Positions 12,441-22,906 of a stretch of DNA of 64,000 nt are shown here, piece by piece. Under the pieces are notes generated by a model, which saw only the letters and a program-made list of their open reading frames with translations, searched no databases and was not told the DNA's origin. The DNA is taken from positions 46,158,685 through 46,222,684 of the forward strand of contig CM053272.1 of assembly GCA_028583415.1 (NCBI GenBank). Direction: 5' to 3'. Position 1 is the first letter of the stretch; each line of letters opens with the position of its first letter. This DNA comes from Protea cynaroides. Lineage: Eukaryota > Streptophyta > Magnoliopsida > Proteales > Proteaceae. The position numbers were made by a program, and so were the translations under genes.

Positions 12441-13526
12441 TAATGTTTTTATAATGTGGAAAAATAATTTAGGAAGTTTGATTACTGAATATCTAAATGT
12501 TGGTGTGGATAAATTAACCTAATGGATAAGCTTTCCTACAACACCATTCTCTGATTATATCTAAACAAACCTCTGGTTTTGTTTAACTAAAGGAGCCAAT
12601 CCACAAAACTAGTGTTCTCAAGTGGTGGAGTTAACCATCTTGATCTTGCTATGGTGTTTCATACAGGAACAATTGTGCGGAAATAGAGAGGTTCCATGGA
12701 AATCAAAATCAATTTTGATGTGATTTTCAGTCTACAATAACAAAGCAGCAGCCATTGGTATCACAATGACAGGTTTTAATTTCTGCAAACCTTGAGATGC
12801 CAAAATGCTAACATCATAGAGGGAAGAAGCAAATAGATAAGTGAGGGAGGGTTTGAAAACCCTGAGGCCATTTTGATGTCTAAGTTAGAACCGAGCACTA
12901 GCAGTTATGGAGCTCGGTATGAGAATAGAAGCTCCGAGTAATGGGTCTATCAGAGAGAGTTTTTGTATAAAGAATGCTGTAAGCTATTGAATGGGCTGGA
13001 GATACGGAATGGATAAGGAAAGTTTAGGGTGTAGAGAAGGTTTTCACCAACGCCAATACTTGATCGTGACTTCATAATCTTTGTGGGCGGATAACGATGC
13101 CAGCTGGCTGTGTGTTGTGCCTGTGAATGAGGGTACATGGGGGATCTGGGCGGATCTTGATTGCTATCCCGAGACCCTCTCTATTGGATCTTAACGTATC
13201 CGACCTCTGTGGTGACAGTTTCTTCCGCTTGCATGTGGCTAATCATGCGTCTTCTTGCGATTGGGACGTGTCTTGACACGTCTCCTTTTTCTGATTAGTG
13301 GGTCCGTTTTGGGGGAACGATTTTCAAAAATTAACTTTTGTGGGTGGGTGGATGATGGGGAGGGAGGGGTATTGTGAAAACTTAAATTAGGGGGTGGATT
13401 TAGCGCTTTGTACCTTTTTAAGGTGAGATACTCCAAATCATGGGTCTCTTCTAACGAAGGAAAAAACCTACTACTTGGCACGTGTACTCCAAAAACAAAC
13501 ATGACAACAGGGTCTCTTGAAAATAA
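12441..13526. other. Intergenic, no recognised feature
   Basis: About 1.1 kb with no convincing coding sequence, RNA gene or bounded repeat on either strand. Minus-strand open frames at 12950-13138 and 13239-13547 match no family I know. Confidence 0.5.
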
Positions 13527-13903
13527 TATAATGTAAGTCCCTTTCAATTTATTTTGAAAACCACGTTTCGCTAGTATCTTAAAGAACTTTTAGAAATGAA
13601 CAAAAGATAATCAAAAGAATATTATAGTTTCTTAATTCATCACTTTGGTTGCATCTTCATTCCTTAAAAAGTCAAAATTTTATCTTCGATCTATAGTCAA
13701 GCAAGGAATTCACTATAATGAGATGATGTAAGTCTCTTTCAATTTTTTTTGACAACCATTTTTTTCCTGTATTTCAAACATCTTTTCGGAATAAACAAAA
13801 GGTAATCAAATGAATATTATAGTTTCTCAATTCTTCACTTTGCTTGCATCTTCATACCTCAAAAAGTCAAAGTTTTAGCCTCAATCTATTGAAAATTGGT
13901 AGA
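13527..13903. repeat. Tandem duplication, two ~190-bp units
   Basis: Two diverged direct copies, about 13527-13720 and 13723-13903. Both start ATGTAAGTC(C/T)CTTTCAATTT and share GAATATTATAGTTTCT, TTGCATCTTCAT and AAAAAGTCAAA. No coding potential. Confidence 0.8.
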
Positions 13904-14705
13904 TGTTGTTGATGGAATCTGTTAGACTAGATTTCTCAAGACATACAATATGGAATTCTCAGTGAAACACTGGAGTTCCTTCAGAAATAAGAGTTCCCTG
14001 AGATACTACCAACTGTAACAATCTTCCCATCCGCTGAGATAAGAACCCAAAGAAAAGAATAGAAGACAACAGGTATATCAAACTCAAATATGAGAAATTT
14101 TTTTAGTGATTAGAGAAAATTTCGGTCCTTTTTATTCATGTCCTCTTGTTACATATATAGGTTCAATAGGAGATTTCCTCCGCAAGTTCCTCCATACCTA
14201 TCACTATTTCAATCATCAACTACCTAGAGAATAGTAGGTTCGTGCAGTTACGTCCCCCCAGGACAGCGCTAGGACGTCCTGTCAGTCGCTTACGACCCCC
14301 CTTGATCCTCTTCGACCCCCCTTTTTGAATTATATCTCTCATTCCTTCTCATACCTATTTCTGTCCTAGCACTTTTATCAAGTATGGATCTAGCTTTCAT
14401 GTTGATTCGGTCCATGCTAAGGTGACTTGGCTGGTCAAGTCAGCATGTCTTACATTTATGGTTGTTGTCAACATTTATGAGCACTAATGACAAACCATAA
14501 ATGATCCAACTACCCACATCAATCCGTCACATCTTATCTGAGTCAGCATAAGGGGTCGAACATGAGTTCCTTTTGTCATTTTTCGTCATTTCTTTCTTCT
14601 CATACCTAATCTCTTGGATGCACGCCACGTGTCCCTCTCCCGAGGATCATCCTAAATTCTCTTCCAACGGTCAAATTTCGTATCTACTATTATTTTCCCC
14701 TAACA
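13904..14705 (-). mobile_element. Solo LTR (TG...CA) with 5-bp target duplication
   Basis: An 802-bp segment starts TGTTGTTGATGG, ends TTCCCCTAACA, and is flanked on both sides by GTAGA (13899-13903 and 14706-14710). No primer-binding site or internal region adjoins it, so it looks like an LTR left by recombination between two LTRs. Read on the minus strand it starts TGTTAGGGGAAAA and has a TATATA box with AATAAA downstream. That suggests minus orientation and a copia-like LTR. The family is inferred. Confidence 0.75.
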
Positions 14706-14744
14706 GTAGATACGAATCTTTCAATTGATGAATTTCTCTATATG

Positions 14745-14952
14745 CTCTGTTTGTTTCGATGTAAAATTTTATATGTAGCATTTTATATGTAAAAAAAATT
14801 CAATGTTTATTTTCAAGAGATAAAATAGAGTGATCTCTGTAGGAGATGGAAAAGGAGTTGTGTCTTTCTTTTATCTGCTGTAAACAAATTTCAAAAAAAA
14901 AAATTTACATATAAAATATTATACATAAAATTTTACGTCAAAATAAATGGAG
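14745..14952. mobile_element. Small MITE with ~50-bp TIRs
   Basis: The ends are inverted copies: CTCTGTTTGTTTCGATGTAA at the left, and the complement of ...TTTTACGTCAAAATAAATGG at the right. Flanks TCTATATG and CTATAATG resemble an imperfect 8-bp duplication, which would fit a hAT-type MITE. A half copy of the same family lies at 38838-38960. Confidence 0.75.
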
Positions 14953-14960
14953 CTATAATG

Positions 14961-15254
14961 AAATTTTCAGGCCACGCTAATGAGGAATTCGAGTAAACCC
15001 AATGAATTTAGGTTGAATAATGGAAGTTATTTATAGTCTGAGGCTTTCTTTAGTATTCTTTATATTTATATTATAAGTTATTTATAACAAGTCATTTATA
15101 AAAATGAATTATGAGTTATAATTAATAACCATTTGATATTACTAGACATGAAATAATAATAATAGATTATCACAATATGACAAACACTTTCTAATTTATT
15201 TGTAGATTTTAGATTATATTGATTTATTTTAAATATAAATAGATAGAAAAAAAA
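14961..15254. other. AT-rich intergenic sequence, nothing recognised
   Basis: Very AT-rich spacer between two transposable elements, with no ORF or repeat signature beyond simple A/T tracts. Confidence 0.6.
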
Positions 15255-15547
15255 TCAGCTACCCCATAATAGTTTCGAAACATCACCTACCACCCACACT
15301 TTTCAAAAAACATCAACTGCCATCCAAACGTTTACCACCGTTAATCAAATAGATCCACTCCATTAAATGAATCCCGTTAGTTGTTGATGTCATCCAAAAT
15401 CGATTTTGAATTGGACGATAATACCCTAAAGGATATGTTGAAAAACGATTTTACCCTCCCTCAGTTAACTCACCATACACCCCCAAAGACTGTTTTTTTT
15501 TCCGATCCTTTCATTCGTCGTCTTCTTCCTCTGCTACTTTCTTTTTT

Positions 15548-15713
15548 CTTTCTATTTATCATTCTGGTCTTCCGTCTTCTTCTTCTTCCTCATCTGCTAC
15601 TTAATTTTTTCCTTTCTATTTATCGTTCTGGTCTTCCGTCTTCTTCTTCTTCCTCTTTTTTCCTTTCTATTTATCGTTCTGGTCTTCCGTCTTCTTCTTC
15701 TTCCTCCTCTGCT
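15548..15713 (+). repeat. CT-rich tandem repeat, three units
   Basis: Three direct copies of a ~45-bp block beginning CTTTCTATTTATC and containing TTCTGGTCTTCCGTCTTCTT start near 15548, 15612 and 15663. They lie inside the TIR element and produce Ser/Leu-rich pseudo-ORFs. Confidence 0.8.
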
Positions 15714-16113
15714 TCACTTCTTCTTCTGTCGACAGCTTTCGATTCTATCGATTATTTCATTTGTTTCAACTTCTTTTTCTGTCTTCACTTCTTCTTCTTC
15801 CTCCTCCTCCATCTTCTTCTTTCTCCACTTTGCGTTGTTATCTGGTCTTCTTCTTCTTCTTCCTCCTCTGTTACGTTTTTTTTTTTTCCGGTTCTTTCTT
15901 TCGTCTTTTTCTTCCTCCTCTGCTACTTTTTTTTGCGACTTTCAAACTCTCCATGAGGGTGCATTGGAACCAGAAATAACCAGTATTTTCCCGAATGATT
16001 CCGTTTCTCTTTTAATGGGTTTGTTAAGGATAACTGCAGAGAGTCGTGCCACATCTCCATACCACCGAAATCAAAGGCACCACCTGTATAATGCCCAACC
16101 ACATGCAATCACA

Positions 16114-16148
16114 AGTGGAGTCAGTTGTGACTCACAACTGACTCCACT
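16114..16148. repeat. Perfect 35-bp palindrome
   Basis: Arms AGTGGAGTCAGTTGTGA and TCACAACTGACTCCACT are exact reverse complements around a single C. It could form a 17-bp hairpin, and lies within the interior of the TIR element. Confidence 0.9.
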
Positions 16149-16321
16149 AATCGAGCCTCTATAACTTCCAGATAGCTTGTAATTTAACATAACTGAACAC
16201 CTGTAAAGTGTATATATCACTACTTATTCTAAGAATCAATTGAATGAAAATTGTCAAAAAAATTCAAGATCATCTTATTCACATTTATAGGGTTTAATTC
16301 CTTTTGGATGATGCATGTTGC

Positions 16322-16408
16322 AGCTGACTCAATTCAGAGGTTCAAGGTCTCTAGCTGGCTCAATTTAGAGGTTCAAAGTCTCTAGCTGGCTCAATTTAGA
16401 GGTTCAAG
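16322..16408 (+). repeat. 31-bp tandem repeat, about three units
   Basis: Units start with AGCTG at 16322, 16353 and 16384. Each contains CTCAATT(C/T)AGAGGTTCAA. No coding meaning was seen. Confidence 0.85.
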
Positions 16409-17434
16409 GGATAAGTGATTAGATGATTCAACGATAAAACGATAAATGAAATATTTGTTAACTGAATCCGCAGAAACCCTTGTAAAATGAAACTTTGAAA
16501 ATCCAAGAATACATGACATTCATAATGTTTAGTTCTATCAATGGATGATTTCTGAATAAAACAAAGGTTTCTGTCACTTTTGTTGATTAAAACTTCACAG
16601 AAGCTGTAGGAGGAAAAGAACCAGAAGAATCCTAGGAGAACCGACATAGGAGGTGACGATTACAAAGCCGATTAGCCGCCACCGTCTCTTTATTTTCTCA
16701 CTTTGACTCCATCGTCTATTGTGTGGTTGAATAATGAAGCATCACCCCTGTTTGTTAAATGAGCTGAACTAGGGAGAAAAACCAAAATCATGAGTTTGCG
16801 ATTCTTCAGTCACGACTTCCTTCGCTCGGAAGAATAAAAAAAAAAAAAAAACATGATTGCATAATGGTCAGATTAGCAGGTTTTCGATCAAACCCTGATC
16901 GATTCCTTTTAGGGTTCACTCTTTCCTTTTTTTGTTACAGAACACTACTGTTCCTTTCGTCTTTAGATAGAGAAAGAGGGCATTTGAGTAGTTCATTGTT
17001 TCTCTCTCTTCTTTCCTCTTCAATGGAAAAAGAATCGGAGTTCAATCGCTGGTGCAAAAAAATCGAACTTCTACCATGGCAGTTGGAGGTTTTTCTTCAA
17101 AGAGGAGGAGAGTTCTTTGCAGAGGAGGAGAAAGGTTATGTTAGTAATTTTACTATTTTTTAAAAAATTTCAATTGAAAACAAAAAGGATAAAATTGTTT
17201 AACGCTGATTTCAGTCTTCTCCGTCAGTTACTTGGGTATAGTTGATGTTTTTTAAAAGGTATGAGTGATAGGTGATGTTTCGAAACTATTTTGAGGGGTA
17301 GCTGTCCATAAATTATACCAAACAACTACATATGTTTATCATGTATTATATAATTAATTTTATAATACATACCAAAGAGAATCTTAGTTATAATATTGGT
17401 CCAGTAGTGTATGGGCCAGTACGGTACAAGTTTA

Positions 17435-18163
17435 GGCCCCGTTTGATAACACTCCAGCTCCCATGGAGCTACTTCTGGTCCGGAGTCGTTTTCCACTTCT
17501 CCTCTAGAGTCAGGATTTTTGGAATAGAATAGTGTTTGATAACACTGTTCCAAAATCAAAAGACTATACTTTCCAGAATGCTGTTTGGTGGTGGCGGTGT
17601 TGGTGGCGGTTGGGGGGGGGGTGGTAATGGTGGTGGTGCTGGTGGCGGTGGGGATGGGTGGTGGTGGGTGGTGGTGCCGGTGGTAGTGGGTGGCGACAAT
17701 GGTGGTAGGTGGTGGTGGCGGTGGTGGTAGTAGGTGGTGGGTGGTGGTGGTGGCGGCGATAGTGGTAGGTGGTGGGTGGTGGTGGCGGCGTCGGTGGTAA
17801 GTGGTGGGGGTGGTGGTGGTGGCGGAGGCAGTGGTGGTGGGTGAAGGGTGGTGGTAGTGGTGGTGGGTGGAGGGTGGTGGTGGTGGCGGCGGCTGTGGGT
17901 GGTGGTGGGGATGGTGGCGGTGGAGGAGTGGTGGTGGTGATGGCAATGCCAGTGGTGGTGGTGATGGGAGTCGATAGTGGTAATAGCTCCGGAGCAAGAG
18001 AAATAAGTTTTTTTTAATTCCAGTTTTTTAGCTCCCATAAACATTTTTAGAGCGGTTCACTCCATGAAAGTCAAAACTTGAACCGTGTTTATCAATCGTC
18101 ATCCTACTCCGAATTAGCTCCGGAGCTAAGAAGTAAGGAGCTGGAGTGTTATCAAACGGGGCC
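17435..18163 (+). mobile_element. Tourist/Harbinger-like MITE with GGT-repeat core (copy 1)
   Basis: The termini are inverted: GGCCCCGTTTGATAACACTC at the left and the complement of GTTATCAAACGGGGCC at the right. Both sides carry a TTA duplication (17432-17434 and 18164-18166). A TTA target and GGCC-type TIRs fit the PIF/Harbinger (Tourist) group. The centre (about 17580-17960) is a degenerate GGT/GGC repeat, so long His/Pro- and Gly/Val-rich ORFs there are artefacts. Copy 2 is at 63039-63735 in the opposite orientation. Confidence 0.88.
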
Positions 18164-18451
18164 TTAAACTCTAGATTAAAGCTCATTAGGCATTTTTCGT
18201 TGAAAAAAAAAACCTCAAAGTTCCTCTTTAGGAAGTTAGGTAGGGATAATCTCTTGTCGTTCAATCGTCCAATCATCTATCGGATGGATTGGGTTGCATT
18301 GGCATGTATGTCGACCACCCCAGCCCGTCCAATGGATGACTGGAGTGACTGAATGGCAGTAGACGATCTCGATCTAGTTATTCTTACTTGGTTTTTTTTT
18401 AACAAGAGTCAACGCTGATCGGATCGATTGTGTTACAAAGAAAGGGATCTA

Positions 18452-18641
18452 CATCCTCTCCCATCTGAGTTTGGACAGGAGACTTGGCGGCCTGGATGGA
18501 TGACCACCACCTGACTCTCGGGTGGATCCGAGCCCTCCATCCAAATTGACACTCCTCTCGGCTTGGATCCATCCGAGAACCAAGTAGCCGCCATCCATCC
18601 TGACCACCAACTCTCCCACCCAAACTCAAGCGGGAGAGGAT
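18452..18641. repeat. 190-bp foldback element in the U1-70K upstream region
   Basis: The left arm begins ATCCTCTCCCATCTGAGTTT. The right arm read in reverse complement begins ATCCTCTCCCGCTTGAGTTT, and the two remain similar for about 80 bp (CTGGATGGATGACCACC, TGGATCC). The element looks like a small foldback MITE. It ends about 290 bp before the U1-70K start codon, so it sits in or near the promoter or 5' UTR. Confidence 0.8.
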
Positions 18642-18934
18642 TTCTATACCAAAAAAAAGATCTGATTAACAATTCGGATTAGTCATATCCAGCCTCTGGA
18701 GTTCAATCGGTGTTACTAATTTCCTATAAATTAAAAAAAAATTTTTTTTTTTTTTTTTGAAGAGGATCCCAATAAGTAGCTCACCTGGAACCCTCGTTAG
18801 CTAGTTGGCTATCTTCTACCGACTCACTCGAGTTAAGAGGAGTGGCGAACGATCGTCGGATGAATTTTCTTCTCTGGCCAATACGGTTGAGGATCCTGAA
18901 ACTTTTTCAGTTTATCTGTTCTGATCTCTGAAAA
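18642..18934 (+). promoter_or_regulatory. Probable U1-70K promoter/5' UTR region
   Basis: This is the sequence between the foldback element and the start codon. It includes an A/T homopolymer junction at about 18732-18759 and GC-richer sequence (18800-18900) that could be leader. No unambiguous TATA box or transcription start was identified; the assignment is by position only. Confidence 0.4.
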
Positions 18935-21900
18935 ATGGGAGATTTCAATGATCCTTTTATGCGCAACAGAGACGCTGCGGTGCAGGCACGCACCAAAGCT
19001 CAGAACCGCGCGACCGTTCTGCAATTGAAACTTGTATGTTCTCTCTACTCTCTTTTTGGTTTGGATTTGGTGTTCTGCAATTTTGTGTCTCTTGTAGACT
19101 TGTAAGTATTACTTCGCATCTCGTTGTTACCATAGTTTCACCATGCGATTATTTTCGCTATACCTTGAAGGCTTTACCTCGAATTTTCGATAATAGCACT
19201 GTTTTTAGCAAAAGGAGCATCTGAGATTGTTTTTCATTTGATTCATTGGGAGAATCGCGTATCTGATTGTTAAAACTGAATGGACGAACTTGAATATCTT
19301 TTCTCGCTTTTGGTTCGGGGTTATTCAAGTGTTTTTTGGTACTGCGGGTTTTCAATAGATCTGTAATATTTACGCTCGAGAGAATTTCTTTCTTTAGATT
19401 AGTTACTGTGTGTCTCGCTTTTAGTTGATCGGTGCTAGACATGTCAAGAAGTATTTGCTCCTATAATTTATTTAGTTGTAGCTTGTTAACTAAATCTGGA
19501 ACGGTTACTGAATTAAAATTTAATATATTTCTTCACGTTGGTCATGCAGATTGGGCAGAGTCATCCTACTGGTCTTACATCTAATCTCTTGAAGCTTTTT
19601 GAGCCCCGACCTCCATTGGAATATAAACCCCCTCCTGAGAAGAGGAAATGCCCACCATACACAGGTATGTATAACCTCAAGGTCTGATTTTTGTTTTGAC
19701 GTAAAGAGGTTTATTGTTGCCTCAAATACTTCTGTTTTCTATTTAGGAATGGCACAATTCGTGAGTAATTTTGCTGAGCCGGGAGACCCTGAATATGCTC
19801 CTCCTGTCAAAGAGGCCGAAACCCCAGTAAGACACCCTCTGAGCATTGAATTTGCTTATTTTAACTTTTATTTGGTAGATTTTTTTTTTCTGCCCATATG
19901 AATGTTAAGAGTCTCCATGAATATCTTTGAAATGGGAAGGGCATGATTCCTTTATTTATTCATTCTTTTTATTGTTTTCTTCTGACGGATTCTTCGATGG
20001 GCCATCTGCTTTCTGTAGCCATGTACTGGATGACCTGTTCTAGTGATTTAGTTTCATCCATTTATATACTATGCATACTGTTTGTATTTTTCCTATTTTG
20101 CTAACATGGTACCATCATAAACCGATGCCCCAAATTGATAGTTAATTGTGCTACTTAAATTGATGAGATCATGAAACGGGATCTGCCTCTTCTTTTGCTT
20201 TATCTGTACATAATAATGCATATATTTCATTCAGGTGTTGTGGTTGAGCCAATTCATTATTAAATTTTTTTTTTGGGGGTATTTTTGGGGGGCGGGGGCG
20301 GGGGGGGGGGAGTTAGAGGATGGATCTGACAATGAATTTTCGTTGCTTCTATCTACCTCCTTTCTAATATTTTACTTGGTCCAGCTCAAAATAGTCTTAT
20401 CCTTGCTAATCTGATATAATGGATTTGCCATGGTACTTTTAGTATTTTAGTGATGTAGATTGGTTCACCCATATCAAGTATAGTCGCAGTAAGAAATGTA
20501 CCAACAAGGAAGGTGTTCACAACTAGCATGATCTATATATGGACAGCACAATATGATGTAGGCTAACCTAGGGTCACTGGAGGAACCTACTCTAAAATGA
20601 AAAGAAACACAATGACTCAATAAGTAGGGTATCTAATAGGTAAGGAAGGGCTGGGAAGCAACATACATAACATGCAAACATAACTAGAATCATGATAACA
20701 ATGTGTAAGAAACATTATAAACCCAAGTAACAAGCTGTCAACTTAACAATCGTTAATTAGGATTCATGTTATGTTCAAAACAAACGACAAATTACAAAGT
20801 ACTAATGTGTGCGAGCTGTCAAAACGCTTAGACTAATGAAAGAAAACACCTAGTAATAAAGTAAACCTAAAAACAAGCAAAACAGAAATATTCTCAACAT
20901 ATAGAGTAAGAAAACTCACCATAACCTACTATAATGAAGGTTCCAGCTGTAAGAATTATTCCAAGTAGTTGTTTCATAGGTTAACAATAGATCAACACAA
21001 CAATATACTATGGCAGAATTTGTGCAAAGATTACAGCAGAAACATATGTTAACAGAAAATTAAACATACTCAGAATTGGGTTTCAGTATAACCAAAGGGA
21101 GAGGGAATGCTACTGGAAGTGCAACAAGTTTCTAATATTAATAACCAGGGAAAAAAAAAAAGGAAAAAAGAAAGGTGAAATTGCTATGAGCAGCATAGGT
21201 GTGGGGAAACTGACCTGTCGGATCAGTTCAGAAAGGGGGTGGGAAGCCCTACAGCAGAGCAGGGAGAGGATGGGAAGAAGAAAGGGGGAGAACTGGGGGG
21301 GGGGGGGGGATTGCTGTGCGTACCTGCGAGAAGAGGGGGGGACCGAGAGAGATTAAGGGGAGGGGAGACCTGCGTACCTGCAGAAAAGAGAGAGAGACCG
21401 AGAGGGATGAAGGGGAGGGGAGACCTGTGTACCTGCAGAAGAGAGAGAGAGAGCGAGAGAGAGGGAGAGACGAAAGAGAAGAAAGAGAATCCATGAGAGA
21501 GAGTAGCCGAAAGTTCACTTTTCAATATTCTTGCATTACCCTAAAATAAGAGTGTCATGCCTTTATATAGGCTCCAGCCGAAAGCATAAAAAGCAAGCTG
21601 GGCTATAACTAAAGCCCACAGTTAAAACAAACAAAACAATAAGATTGGGCCCAACTAAAGGCCCATAACTAAAAAACTAAAAGAATAACACAATAAAACT
21701 GGGCTGTAACTAAAGCCCATACGACTTATAAAGCACTACTGTGGTGATGTCCTCGTCACAATTATAAGACAGATCTAATTGCATACTCATCGGTTGTAAG
21801 ATTTTTAAATTACTTTGGTAAGATCTGATTGCATGCGTTGGTGAAGAAAGGTTTTTAAATAATTGAGGCATGTCTCAATTTAGTAAATTATTACAAGCAT

Positions 21901-22870
21901 TCTTTTCCTAAATTAAGTGCACTAGCTGTTGTTAGGATTTCCCTTCCTTGTGTATTTTTGGCCTTCCTTCTTAGGATCCTTTTGTGCAACCTATTTAAAC
22001 AATGTAATGGATTAAGTTGAAGGTAGCCAAAGTTTGAACAAAGACATTGGAAATTTTATGAAAGTCTCTTGGATCATTGGTGAGAAACCATAGCCTGAGA
22101 TATGCATGACCTGAGATCGGTCTCTTGGATCATTGGTGAGAAACCATAGCCTGAGATAGACATGACCTGAGATCGGTCTGTCTCTCTTTCTTCTTCTATA
22201 TCTTCTCTTCAGTTTGTCTTATACCCTTCATCCTTATCGGCAACCTTGAGTTATTGTGTGAGCCTCAAACCAGCAACCATTAACAAAGAATTCGTTAGTG
22301 GGTTTGTGTCATTAATGGTATCAGAGCTATGGTTGAGAATAACTCTCACAACTCAACTCTAGGAGTTGAATTTACTCACCTTTAACCTGTAGAGTTGATT
22401 CAAGAATTGACTGAGAGGGTTATTGCCATGGAGAAGTGTATGGATTCCATTTCATCACTGAAAAGTGGTAAATGTGACTTCGGGAAATTCTATGCCCGGA
22501 TGAATGAGCAACTAAATTTCCATTCAACGAGATTATCTCCAAAGGATTTTGAAGCTAAAGAAAAGGAGCATGTGTTAGTAGATTCTATTCCTTTAGTAGA
22601 GCCAACAAAGGAAGATCCAATTCTTCCACCAATGGTAAAATAATCAGGGATTGAAAATGAAGACCCAATATTTTCCAAGGTAGAAGATTTTATCTATCTA
22701 AAGCCTACTGTTAAAGACTATGCTGAAGAGATCAAAGCAGTGGAAGTTGAGTACATCGAGATTGTCATATCATCTCACAACTTCGAAGAGAAAGCTCCCA
22801 AGGTCAAAGATTTTTTCCCCAACTTTCGTGGGCAAAAAGATATGTTGATGGTCAACTGATTCAAAACTCG

Positions 22871-22906
<36 letters not shown>

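Larger units (their letters stand above)
15255..17306. mobile_element. TIR element with gene-like interior (Mutator-like?)
   Basis: About 75-100 bp at each end are inverted copies, sharing CAGCTACCCC, ATAGTTTCGAAACATCACCT and AAAAAACATCAAC. The left end is near 15255 and the right near 17306. The interior lacks a recognisable transposase. It contains CT-rich leader-like sequence with tandem units (15548-15713), a 35-bp palindrome (16114-16148), a 31-bp tandem triplication (16322-16408) and an open frame at 16864-17163 with no known match. I could not fix a target duplication, so the superfamily is inferred from TIR style only. Confidence 0.65.

Noticed and set aside
15381..16164. 191-codon and neighbouring Ser/Leu/Phe-rich ORFs
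   Set aside because: They translate a CT-rich tandem repeat inside a TIR element; no conserved domain.
17326..18044. Long His/Pro-rich and Gly/Val-rich ORFs on both strands
   Set aside because: They are translations of the GGT/ACC repeat core of the Tourist-like MITE; the same occurs in copy 2 near 63150-63750.
21223..21549. GA/CT-rich ORFs on both strands
   Set aside because: They fall in the transcribed leader-like part of a solo LTR with GA-rich tandem sequence.
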